Position numbers and translations under genes: made by a program. The notes beneath the pieces are model-generated. The model ran no database searches, was not told where the DNA came from, and worked only from the letters and a program-made list of their open reading frames with translations. Positions 43,654-51,853 of a stretch of DNA of 64,000 nucleotides are shown here, one piece after another. The DNA lies in assembly GCA_964425755.1 (NCBI GenBank), contig CAYRNY010000014.1, positions 91,677-155,676 on the forward strand, read 5' to 3'. This DNA is from CAYRNY01 sp964425755 (lineage in GTDB: Bacteria; Chloroflexota; Anaerolineae; Aggregatilineales; Aggregatilineaceae). Position 1 is the stretch's first letter. Every line of letters begins with the position of its first letter.

Positions 43654-44655
43654 ATGGCAAGACCAGTTACGATCTTTACAGGACAGTGGGCTGATCTTCC
43701 GCTGGAAGTCATGGCAGAAAAAGCCAAGACGATGGGCTACGATGGCCTGGAACTGGCGTGTTGGGGCGATCACTTTGAGGTCGACAAGGCGTTGGAGCAA
43801 GATGGCTACATCCAAGGCCGCAAAGATATTCTCGCCAAGCATGGCTTGAGCTATTTCGCAATCAGCACGCACCTGGTCGGGCAATGCGTAGCGGATGCGA
43901 TCATCGACGAACGCCACAAAGCGATCTTGCCGCCGCGCCTGTGGGGCGACGGCGATCCCGAAGGCGTTCGCCAGCGCTGTGCCGAAGAGGTCAAGAACAC
44001 GGCGCGTGCGGCGAAGCTGTTCGGGGTGAACGTGGTTAACGGCTTCACAGGCAGCCCGGTATGGCATATGCTCTATCCCTTCCCCCCGACCTCGCAAGAA
44101 CTGATCGATCGAGGTTTTAAGGAATTTGCCGATCGCTGGATTCCGATCCTGGATGTCTTCCAAGAACAAGGAGTGAAGTTTGGGTTGGAATGCCATCCTG
44201 CTGAGATCGCATACGATATCTACACTGCAGCACGCGCGCTGGAAGCACTCAACGGGCACAAAGCGTTTGGGTTCAATTATGACCCCAGTCATTTCGTGCA
44301 CCAGTTGTTTGATCCGGTTGAGTTCATTTCGGCCTTCCCGGAGCGTATCGTGCACGTCCATGTGAAAGATTCGAAGGTCCGGCTTTCCGGGCGCAGTAGC
44401 ATCTTGGCGTCACATCTTCCGTTTGGCGATCACCGGCGCGGTTGGGATTTCGTCAGCCCTGGGCACGGCGATGTTGACCTGGAGTCGATCGTCCGGGCGT
44501 TGAATCGCATCGGCTACGACGGGCCGTTATCAGTCGAATGGGAAGACTCGGGTATGGACCGCGAGCATGGCGCGACAGAAGCGGCTGCGTTCGTGCGTAA
44601 GACGGACTTCAAACCGTCGGATGTCGCGTTTGACGCCGCCTTTGCGGAGGACTAG
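43654..44655 (+). CDS. Sugar phosphate isomerase/epimerase-like TIM-barrel protein (second)
   Basis: 333 residues from the ATG at 43654, which has GAGG 5 nt upstream; the longer open frame from 43588 has no such site. Xylose-isomerase-like TIM barrel: AEKAKTMGYDGLELACWGDHF (N-terminal), GLECHPAEIAYDIYTAARALEA, FNYDPSHFVHQLFDPV, VHVHVKDSKV and SVEWEDSGMDREHGA carry the metal-ligand positions. It is related to inosose dehydratase/IolE-type and uncharacterised isomerases. Another enzyme in the same cluster at 40668 belongs to the same fold but a different subfamily, so two successive isomerisation steps are plausible. Confidence 0.88.
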   Translation: MARPVTIFTGQWADLPLEVMAEKAKTMGYDGLELACWGDHFEVDKALEQDGYIQGRKDILAKHGLSYFAISTHLVGQCVADAIIDERHKAILPPRLWGDGDPEGVRQRCAEEVKNTARAAKLFGVNVVNGFTGSPVWHMLYPFPPTSQELIDRGFKEFADRWIPILDVFQEQGVKFGLECHPAEIAYDIYTAARALEALNGHKAFGFNYDPSHFVHQLFDPVEFISAFPERIVHVHVKDSKVRLSGRSSILASHLPFGDHRRGWDFVSPGHGDVDLESIVRALNRIGYDGPLSVEWEDSGMDREHGATEAAAFVRKTDFKPSDVAFDAAFAED

Positions 44656-44769
44656 CTACGACACGAAGGGCGGGCTGTGTGGGGGCGCTGAGCGCATGTT
44701 GCCCAACGTTCCCCAACCGCCGGGTAGTCGACTTGAACGCAACTCATGTAAAGCGAGGGAATAGAACTT

Positions 44770-45960
44770 ATGTCTGAGGAAGTTGGTTTCACCAGCATGG
44801 CTGGCGCAAAGGCCGAAGGCGACGCGCCAGAGATCGGCATTGGGATGTTGGGCTATGCTTTTATGGGCAAGGCGCACACCAACGCATTCAAGAAAATACC
44901 GTATATGATGTATCCTCCGGTGGCGATCCCGCGCCTGGTGGCGATCTGTGGGCGTAATGAAGAAGCCGTCGCAGAGGCGGCGAAACGGTACGGCTACGAA
45001 GGCTATTATACGGATTGGCGGAAGATGCTGGAGAACGACGCGATCCAGGTCTTTGATAACGGCGGCCCTAATGATGCTCACGCCGAACCGAGCATCGCTG
45101 CGGCCCAGGCCGGAAAACATGTGTTTTGCGAAAAACCGCTGGCCCGCACAGCTGAAGAGGCGAAGCGCATGTTAGAGGCAGTCAAACAGGCCGGAGTCAA
45201 GCATATGGTTGCGTTTAACTACCGCTTTGTCCCAGCCATTGTACAGGCGCGCAAGCTGATCGAGAGTGGCAGGCTGGGCAAGATTTACCACTGGCGTGCC
45301 GTCTACCTGCAAGAGTGGGGGATGGATCGGCAGATGCCCACAAGCTGGCGCTTCCAGAAGGATATCGCGGGCAGCGGAGCGCTCGGCGATCTGGGCGCGC
45401 ACATCATCGACTTGGCGCGCTTCCTGGTCGGCGAACCGGCCAGGGTGATGGGCATGACTCAGAATTGGATTACCGAACGACCCGACGGAAAGGGCGGGAT
45501 GGTCAAGTCTGATGTTGATGATGCATTCGTCGCGTTGTTTGAGTTCGAAGGTGGCGCGCTGGGCACGCTGGAAGCGTCACGTTTTGCCCAGGGGCGCAAG
45601 AATTACAACAGCTTCGAATTGAACGCTGAAAACGGCTCGATTCGTTTCAACCTGGAACGGCTGAACGAGCTTGAGGTGTTCTATCGCGACGACGATCCGA
45701 AGGAAACGAGAGGTTTCCACAACGTGCTGATCTCTGAGGGATACCATCCGTACTGGGAGAACTGGTGGCCGCACGGGCACATGCTCGGCTGGGAGCACAG
45801 CTTTGTGCACGAGTTCCACCATTTCTTTGACGCGATTGTAAACAATAAGGACGTCGCCCCTTATGGCGCGACGTTCGATGACGGATACAGAAATGCCGTG
45901 CTGTGTGACGCGATCCTCGAATCTGCGCGCAGCCGGGCGGTTGTGGATATCAGATATTGA
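44770..45960 (+). CDS. Gfo/Idh/MocA-family NAD(P)-dependent oxidoreductase (second)
   Basis: 396 residues. Rossmann motif IGIGMLGYAFMGKAHTNAF (residues 22-40), then the canonical AGKHVFCEKPLARTAEEAKRML with the catalytic-site EKP Lys, unlike the first dehydrogenase of this cluster (41568). The C-terminal domain has GALGDLGAHIIDLARFLVGEPARV with the conserved His. A GAGGG site lies upstream of the ATG. It likely oxidises a sugar or polyol, such as an inositol or a ketose derivative. It is the last gene of the cluster; two hairpins follow in the 150-bp gap before the convergent trypsin-like pair. Confidence 0.92.
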   Translation: MSEEVGFTSMAGAKAEGDAPEIGIGMLGYAFMGKAHTNAFKKIPYMMYPPVAIPRLVAICGRNEEAVAEAAKRYGYEGYYTDWRKMLENDAIQVFDNGGPNDAHAEPSIAAAQAGKHVFCEKPLARTAEEAKRMLEAVKQAGVKHMVAFNYRFVPAIVQARKLIESGRLGKIYHWRAVYLQEWGMDRQMPTSWRFQKDIAGSGALGDLGAHIIDLARFLVGEPARVMGMTQNWITERPDGKGGMVKSDVDDAFVALFEFEGGALGTLEASRFAQGRKNYNSFELNAENGSIRFNLERLNELEVFYRDDDPKETRGFHNVLISEGYHPYWENWWPHGHMLGWEHSFVHEFHHFFDAIVNNKDVAPYGATFDDGYRNAVLCDAILESARSRAVVDIRY

Positions 45961-45984
45961 TAACGGCGATTTACGGATAGACTG

Positions 45985-46069
45985 TGCCGGGTGCTTGGTA
46001 CGAATCGCGCCCGGCATGTCATACGACTGCGTGATCCTGGGACCGTGCCCGGATATGTTCCGGCACGGT
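45985..46069. repeat. Two hairpins between convergent genes
   Basis: TGCCGGG (45985-45991) pairs with CCCGGCA (46010-46016), and ACCGTGCC (46042-46049) with GGCACGGT (46062-46069). Neither has a T-tract. They probably mark transcript ends of the sugar operon and the convergent pair. Confidence 0.6.
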
Positions 46070-46110
46070 TCCTGGATTCAGGTACGGACCGGTTAAGCGT
46101 GTGGGGATGC

Positions 46111-46380
46111 TTAACCCTGGATTTCGATGTCGCCAACCTGCTGCACGTCGACCGGCACGCCTTCGATTACACGCGGGAGTATGTCGGCGGCGGCAAGTTG
46201 TTCGCGTGGCACTTTCTGGCGCACCATCACCACCAGCGCGACTTCGTTTGTATAGGTGCCGCCCCGTTTGCGGATGCCCACGCCGACCCCTACCACGTTG
46301 GCTTTCTTGAGCAGCTCGTCCTCGTGAGCCGTCTTGACGGCCCGCGCATGCTCGTACGCAGCTTGCATATCCTCGTTCAT
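46111..46380 (-). CDS. Free-standing copy of the N-terminal domain of the adjacent trypsin-like protein
   Basis: 89 residues. Clearly similar to residues 10-80 of the protein encoded immediately upstream: both share ANVVGVGVG/PNVVGVGVG and the VLVRQKVP/VMVRQKVP string with a similar helix-strand layout (DELLKKANVVGVGVGIRKRGG, then EVALVVMVRQKVPREQL). The start overlaps the stop of the protease-like gene by 4 nt, so they are translationally coupled. It may act as an inhibitor, a dimerisation partner or a decoy for the protease domain. No name is known for the domain. Confidence 0.75.
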   Translation of the reverse strand: MNEDMQAAYEHARAVKTAHEDELLKKANVVGVGVGIRKRGGTYTNEVALVVMVRQKVPREQLAAADILPRVIEGVPVDVQQVGDIEIQG

Positions 46381-47384
46381 AGGCTTATCTCAAGCAGTTC
46401 CAGCACGTCTTGAATGGGGTTGTGAATGGTCGCCTGATCGGACCCCGCGAACAGCAATCCTACTGCACGTTGTGAATCGTCGGCCACGAGCAGCGACCCC
46501 GAATCGCCGGGCGCGGACATCGGCGTTGTGACGATCTGCCCCTCAAACTGGGCCACGCGGTCAACGCCATAGCTGACACTGATGGTGGCGTCCATTGCGA
46601 TGATCTGGCCGGTCGTGAGGCCGGTGGAGCGCCCCGATTTGCGCACTGGCATGAGCAGCGTGGCCGGTATGGTGCCTTCCACCAGGCCAATGCCGAGAAT
46701 CTCGTCCTGGATCACATCGTCTTGCAGCGGGCGAGCGACCGCAGCATCGACCTGATTCACCGCCGCGGGATCGCTCTGCAGCGCCTCAAGACGATGGTGG
46801 GACCCTATCAAGCGGGCGATCAGGTTTGCCAGACCTGCCACGCCCTGCGCGAGACTACACGTGCCCGGTGCGGTGGCGAATTCGATCGCCTGAAACCGTT
46901 CGAGTTGAGCGATCGTGTCCGGCCCTTGTTGGCCGCCGTCCGCAGCTCCCGGTTGCAGGATCGGATCGCCCACAACAGCGTCATTGCTGTTAGCCAGAAC
47001 ATGGTTGTTGGAGAGGATCAGGCGCGTGCCGGTGTTGCGATCCCGTACGACAGCGCCAAACGTGCCAGCGGTCACCTTGTAATGCCCCAGGCTCACGCCA
47101 CCGGGAACCGGTCGCCAGCGGTCGGTAGGCAATTGCAGCGCGCGCGGAATTCCGATCTCGACCACATCGGTCTTTACGCCGTCGAGTTGTGCGGCGATGT
47201 GTGCCTCTGGTGTCAAACCTGCTTGCGGAACCTTTTGCCGCACGAGGACGAGGACGCTTAATTCATCCGTTCTCTGGCCCCGGGTCTCTTTGTACCCGAC
47301 GCCAACGCCGACGACGTTCGGCTTTGTCAGGATGGTGTGCTTGTGGGCTTCTTTGACCTGAGTTACTTCGGTTTGTTCCGGCAT
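46377..47384 (-). CDS. Trypsin-like serine protease with an N-terminal VGVGVG domain
   Basis: 335 residues. Residues 1-85 form a small N-terminal domain (KPNVVGVGVGYKETRG, LSVLVLVRQKVPQ). The chymotrypsin-fold part has the triad His128 (LILSNNHVLANSN), Asp213 (VNQVDAAVA) and Ser295 (APGDSGSLLV), which are the expected positions, so an active protease is possible. No signal peptide is seen, so cytoplasmic or leaderless. It is the first gene of a two-gene operon with a free copy of its N-terminal domain (46111). The long region before the next gene (47385-47724) contains no gene. Confidence 0.87.
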   Translation of the reverse strand: MPEQTEVTQVKEAHKHTILTKPNVVGVGVGYKETRGQRTDELSVLVLVRQKVPQAGLTPEAHIAAQLDGVKTDVVEIGIPRALQLPTDRWRPVPGGVSLGHYKVTAGTFGAVVRDRNTGTRLILSNNHVLANSNDAVVGDPILQPGAADGGQQGPDTIAQLERFQAIEFATAPGTCSLAQGVAGLANLIARLIGSHHRLEALQSDPAAVNQVDAAVARPLQDDVIQDEILGIGLVEGTIPATLLMPVRKSGRSTGLTTGQIIAMDATISVSYGVDRVAQFEGQIVTTPMSAPGDSGSLLVADDSQRAVGLLFAGSDQATIHNPIQDVLELLEISL

Positions 47385-47724
47385 GTTGTATCCCCTCGGT
47401 AATGAACGTCACGGGCTGGCATTTTAAGGGTGCTGCCTGGGTTACGCCGTGCCGTTCTCAAAGCGGATCAGTCTGAGCGGCACGACGACATTAGTTTGAT
47501 CGGAAAACTTGAAACGTCGACGCATTGACTCATTTAGTTAGGTGCTAGTATATAGCATACTCCCTGCAAGAACAATCGGGCTGGGCGTGCGGTTGTCAGA
47601 AATGCCCGGCATGTTTCCATTCAGGCGTATAAGAACGTGCGACGTCAACGCACGTCCAGATTTATTATAATCTCCTGTACCGTTGTACTGTCGTGATTGC
47701 TGAAAAATGTGAGTGGATGACGTG
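47385..47724. other. Divergent promoter region upstream of the OGDH operon
   Basis: 340 bases between the protease-like gene (minus) and sucA (plus). It contains a small TGCTA-GTATA-TAGCA hairpin near 47550 and the sucA promoter/operator-like region at 47636-47671. I see no coding sequence. The short frames here overlap the promoter. Confidence 0.5.
47636..47671 (+). promoter_or_regulatory. Putative sucA promoter with an overlapping inverted repeat
   Basis: TATAAT (47666-47671) lies about 55 nt upstream of the sucA start. A CGTGCG/CGCACG inverted repeat (47636-47654) overlaps the -35 region and could be a repressor site. The -35 hexamer itself is poor (CGTCAA). Confidence 0.5.
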
Positions 47725-50523
47725 ATGAATTTCTGGCGTGATTTTCATGGTCCGAATGCAGGCTATATTCTGGAGCTTTACGCGCGTTACCGCGAGGCTC
47801 CCGAATCGGTTGATGCAGCGACGCGTAAGTTCTTTGAGGGGTGGACACCACCTGTTGATGGCCTGGATGCGCCGGAAACGGGCGTCGCAAGGTCACTGGA
47901 GGAAATTGTCGGTGCGGCCAATGTCGCGCAGGCTATTCGCAGCAATGGGCACCTGGCGGCACGGCTCGATCCGTTGGGCAGCGAACCACCTGGCGATCCT
48001 TTGCTAAAGCTGGAGACACACGGTGTTGATGACGCCGCACTTCGGCAGCTTCCAGCCGGACTGGTGGGCGGACCGCTCGCGGCAGCGGCATCTCATGCGC
48101 TGGAGGCGATCGAGGGTTTGCGTTCGGTTTACTCGTCGACGATCGGCTACGACTACGATCACATCGTTGCGCCGGATGAGCGGGAATGGTTGCGGGACGC
48201 AGCCGAGGCACGGCGCTTTCGTGTCGGAGACGATCCAGACGAACTAAAGCGGTTGCTGGCCCGGTTGACCGAAGTGGAAGTCTTTGAGCAGTTCCTACAC
48301 CGCGTGTTTCCCGGCAAGCACCGTTTCTCGCTTGAGGGTCTCGATATGATGGTGCCGATCCTCGATGAGATCATCTGTGATGCAGGGGAATACGGTATCA
48401 GTAACGTGTTGATCGGCATGGCGCATCGCGGGCGGTTGAACGTGCTGGCCCATGTGCTACAGAAACCTTACGCGCAAATTCTCGCTGAGTTCAAGGACCC
48501 GATCGCGGGGCGGCGAAGCTTTCTCGATGATCTGGGCTGGACCGGGGATGTGAAATATCACAAGGGCGCGTACCGTGCCGCCCAAAGCGACGAACCGTGT
48601 GATATGACGGTTCATTTACCGCCCAACCCCAGCCATCTTGAAGCGATCAATCCGGTTCTTGCCGGCATGGCGCGCGCAGCCGGAACAGTGGCGACCGCGC
48701 CTGGACGCCCAGATTTCGATCCGGGGATCACATTGCCGATCCTGATACACGGGGATGCCGCGTTCCCCGGCCAGGGGATTGTGACTGAGACGCTGAATCT
48801 GTCGGGCCTGGCGGGATATTGGATCGGGGGTACGGTGCATATCATCGCCAACAACCAGCTCGGATACACTGCCACTGTAGCCGAGAGCCGCAGCACTTTT
48901 TACGCCAGCACGGTCGCTAAAGGCTTCAAAATCCCGATTGTGCATGTTAATGCCGACGATCCGCTGGCCTGCCTGGAAGTTGCGCGGCTGGCATTCGCCT
49001 ATCGCGCGCGTTTCAAGAAGGATTTCGTGATCGATCTGATTGGCTATCGCCGCTACGGACACAATGAGGGCGACGAACCGGGCTTCACACAACCGCTGAT
49101 GTATGACCTGATTCGCAGCCATTCGACCGTGCGCGAGTTGTGGGCCAACGCGTTGGTTTCGCGCGACATTATCACGCCGGCACAGGCTGGCGAATTGGTT
49201 CAAGTGCACATGGAACGCTTACAGGAGGTTTACGACGCGTTACGCCCCGCAGAGGATCTGCACGAGGCGCGTCCTGAGCGTCCTCCTGCCGGGATAGCCC
49301 GGCGCGTTGAGACAGCAGTCGCACTGGAACGGCTGCAGGCGCTCAATGATACCCTGCTGGATGTCCCTGAAGGTTTTCACATCCATCGTAAGCTCAAACG
49401 GGCAATGGACCGTCGCCGCGAGGATCTGGACGACCCCGGCGCGCCGGCGGTCGATTGGGCGTGGGCCGAAACGCTGGCCCTGGCCTCGATTCTGGAGGAC
49501 GGGATCGCGGTTCGCGTGTCAGGCCAGGATACGCAGCGTGGCACGTTCAACCAGCGCCATGCCGTCTTTCATGACACCGAGACCGGTGAACAATATGTCC
49601 CTTTGCAGGCATTGCCGCAAGCTAACGCTAGCTGCGAGATTCTGAACAGCCCCTTAACGGAAAGCGCGGTTGTGGGGTTTGAGTACGGGTACAGCATGCA
49701 ACAGCCCGGCACACTGGTGATCTGGGAAGCCCAGTATGGCGATTTCGTGAACAATGCCCAGACGATGATCGACGAATTTATCAGCTCTGGCCGCGCGAAA
49801 TGGGGCCAGACAACCTCACTGGTGATGCTGCTGCCGCATGGCTACGAAGGAGCCGGGCCGGACCATTCCAGCGGGCGGCTTGAGCGGTTTTTGCAGCTAA
49901 CCGGCGAAACCAACATGCGCATTGCGAACTGCACCACCGCCGCGCAGTTTTTCCACTTGCTGCGGCGGCAGGCGCTCTTGCTGGAAAGCGATCCGCTGCC
50001 GCTGATCGTGATGACACCCAAGAGCTTGCTACGGCATGCGCAGGTTGCCAGTTCGTTACATGATCTGGCAACCGGGCGCTGGCAGCCGGTGATCGATGAT
50101 CGGCGCGCACAGAAGACTCCTGATGACATCAAACGGCTCTTCCTGTGCAGCGGCAAGGTGTTCGTGGACCTGACCACGAGCGATTATCGGGACGAACACG
50201 GTGAAGTCGCGATCGTGCGGCTCGAACAGCTCTATCCATTTCCTGAACAGGACCTTGTTTCCGTGCTTGAGGGTTATCCGAACGCCGAAGAGATCGTGTG
50301 GGTGCAGGAGGAACCTTCCAATATGGGGGCCTGGTTGTTTATCTATCCACGCCTGAACCGGATCAGCGAGGGCCGTTGGCGCTTGCGCTACGTGGGCCGC
50401 GCGTCCAGTTCCAGCCCGGCGGAAGGCTCTTCGGCATGGCATGCTGAGAATCAAACACGACTGGTCAAACAGGCATTTGATCCTGGCCCTGACCCGATAG
50501 ACGACGATTTTGTGATTAGCTAA
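47725..50523 (+). CDS. sucA: 2-oxoglutarate dehydrogenase E1 component
   Basis: Thiamine-diphosphate-dependent E1 that decarboxylates 2-oxoglutarate and passes the succinyl group to the E2 lipoyl arm. About 932 residues from the ATG at 47725. A GTG four codons earlier is an alternative; the site GTGGATG is weak. NAGYILELYARYREAPESVDAATRKFFEGW is the typical N-terminus. GDAAFPGQGIVTETLNLSGL to IIANNQLGYTA is the TPP/Mg site, then YRRYGHNEGDEP, and FNQRHAVFHD and SSGRLERFLQL in the C-terminal half. It starts an operon with E2 and an aconitase. Confidence 0.96.
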   Translation: MNFWRDFHGPNAGYILELYARYREAPESVDAATRKFFEGWTPPVDGLDAPETGVARSLEEIVGAANVAQAIRSNGHLAARLDPLGSEPPGDPLLKLETHGVDDAALRQLPAGLVGGPLAAAASHALEAIEGLRSVYSSTIGYDYDHIVAPDEREWLRDAAEARRFRVGDDPDELKRLLARLTEVEVFEQFLHRVFPGKHRFSLEGLDMMVPILDEIICDAGEYGISNVLIGMAHRGRLNVLAHVLQKPYAQILAEFKDPIAGRRSFLDDLGWTGDVKYHKGAYRAAQSDEPCDMTVHLPPNPSHLEAINPVLAGMARAAGTVATAPGRPDFDPGITLPILIHGDAAFPGQGIVTETLNLSGLAGYWIGGTVHIIANNQLGYTATVAESRSTFYASTVAKGFKIPIVHVNADDPLACLEVARLAFAYRARFKKDFVIDLIGYRRYGHNEGDEPGFTQPLMYDLIRSHSTVRELWANALVSRDIITPAQAGELVQVHMERLQEVYDALRPAEDLHEARPERPPAGIARRVETAVALERLQALNDTLLDVPEGFHIHRKLKRAMDRRREDLDDPGAPAVDWAWAETLALASILEDGIAVRVSGQDTQRGTFNQRHAVFHDTETGEQYVPLQALPQANASCEILNSPLTESAVVGFEYGYSMQQPGTLVIWEAQYGDFVNNAQTMIDEFISSGRAKWGQTTSLVMLLPHGYEGAGPDHSSGRLERFLQLTGETNMRIANCTTAAQFFHLLRRQALLLESDPLPLIVMTPKSLLRHAQVASSLHDLATGRWQPVIDDRRAQKTPDDIKRLFLCSGKVFVDLTTSDYRDEHGEVAIVRLEQLYPFPEQDLVSVLEGYPNAEEIVWVQEEPSNMGAWLFIYPRLNRISEGRWRLRYVGRASSSSPAEGSSAWHAENQTRLVKQAFDPGPDPIDDDFVIS

Positions 50524-50539
50524 AGGACGCAAACAGACT

Positions 50540-51832
50540 ATGGCAACGGAGATACGCGTTCCCGATCTTGGTGAATCAATTGTGGAGGCCACTGTCGCTG
50601 ACTGGCTCAAGCAGGAAGGTGACCATGTTGACGTGGGCGAGGCGGTGGTCGTGCTCGAGACCGACAAAGTCGACTTGGATGTCGGCGCAGAGAAAGCCGG
50701 TATCCTGGCGCGAATTGAGCGCCAGCAAGGCGAAGATGTGAAAATCGGTGATGTCCTGGGCATTATCGAGGAATCCGAAGTAGGGGATGGCGGTACGCCG
50801 CCGGAACCTGCCGCACAGCCAGCCGAAGCGGAAGTTGAAACACAGGAAGAAGCACAGGCACACGCCGAAGAGGAGACCCCAGCACCGGCCAGGGAACAGG
50901 CAGGGCCGCCAATCACCCCGGTCGCCCAGCGGCTAGTCGCAGAGCACGGAATTGATGTATCCCGCGTGACCGCCAGCGGCCCGCACGGGCGGATAACCAA
51001 AGAAGACGTGCAGCGTTACCTGTCCGAACAGGAACCGGCTGCCAGGCAGGAACCGGAACAAGAACCGCGTGAAGACGGGCGCAAACCTGCTGAACAACCG
51101 GCGCCCGTCGTAACGCTGGCCGGTGACACAGCGCGGCGCGAAGAACGCCAGCGTTTCTCGCGTCGCCGCCGGACAATCGCCGCCCGGTTGGTCGAAGCAC
51201 AACAAACCGCCGCGATGCTCACCACGTTCAACGAAGTCGATATGACGGCTGTCATGGAGCTTCGTAAACGCCGCCAGGAGCAGTTCGTCGAGCGCTATGG
51301 TGTCAAGCTGGGCATCGCGTCGTTTTTTGTCAAGGCGGCGATTGGCGCGCTTAAGGCATTCCCAGAGGTCAATTCCGAGCTTCGGGGCGACGAACTTGTG
51401 ATCAAGCATTACTATGACATCGGGATCGCGATTGGTGCGCCGGAAGGTCTGGTGGTGCCGGTACTGCGCGACGCTGATCGCATGACGTTTGGCGCGATCG
51501 AGCAAGCGATCGGGGACCTGGCGCAACGCGCAACCGAGGGGACGCTCACGCTGGAAGAGCTACGTGGCGGGACTTTTACAATCACCAACGGCGGAGTGTT
51601 CGGTTCCCTGATGAGCACGCCGATCTTGAATCCGCCCCAAGTCGGCATTCTGGGCCTGCACAAAATCGAGGATCGTCCGGTTGCCATCAATGGTGAAGTA
51701 GTCATTCGCCCAATGATGTACGTCGCATTGAGCTATGATCACCGCGTGATCGATGGGCGTGAAGCGGTGCAGTTCCTGGTGCGCGTGAAGGAACTGATCG
51801 AGAATCCGGACGCGTTGTTGTTAGAGGGGTAG
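50540..51832 (+). CDS. sucB: Dihydrolipoyl succinyltransferase E2 component
   Basis: 430 residues. An N-terminal lipoyl domain (residues 1-77) has the lipoylated Lys43 in ETDKVDLDV. A Glu/Ala/Pro linker (around 85-130) is followed by the peripheral-subunit-binding domain (ITPVAQRLVAEHGIDVSRV and GRITKEDVQRYL), and a second linker leads to the catalytic domain (RRTIAARLVEAQQTAAMLTTFNEVDM) ending in SYDHRVIDGREAVQFL, with His401 and Asp405 as the catalytic pair. It lies 16 nt after sucA. E3 (lipoamide dehydrogenase) is not in the window. Confidence 0.96.
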   Translation: MATEIRVPDLGESIVEATVADWLKQEGDHVDVGEAVVVLETDKVDLDVGAEKAGILARIERQQGEDVKIGDVLGIIEESEVGDGGTPPEPAAQPAEAEVETQEEAQAHAEEETPAPAREQAGPPITPVAQRLVAEHGIDVSRVTASGPHGRITKEDVQRYLSEQEPAARQEPEQEPREDGRKPAEQPAPVVTLAGDTARREERQRFSRRRRTIAARLVEAQQTAAMLTTFNEVDMTAVMELRKRRQEQFVERYGVKLGIASFFVKAAIGALKAFPEVNSELRGDELVIKHYYDIGIAIGAPEGLVVPVLRDADRMTFGAIEQAIGDLAQRATEGTLTLEELRGGTFTITNGGVFGSLMSTPILNPPQVGILGLHKIEDRPVAINGEVVIRPMMYVALSYDHRVIDGREAVQFLVRVKELIENPDALLLEG

Positions 51833-51853
51833 TGACTTAGGAAAAGTGAAGGC

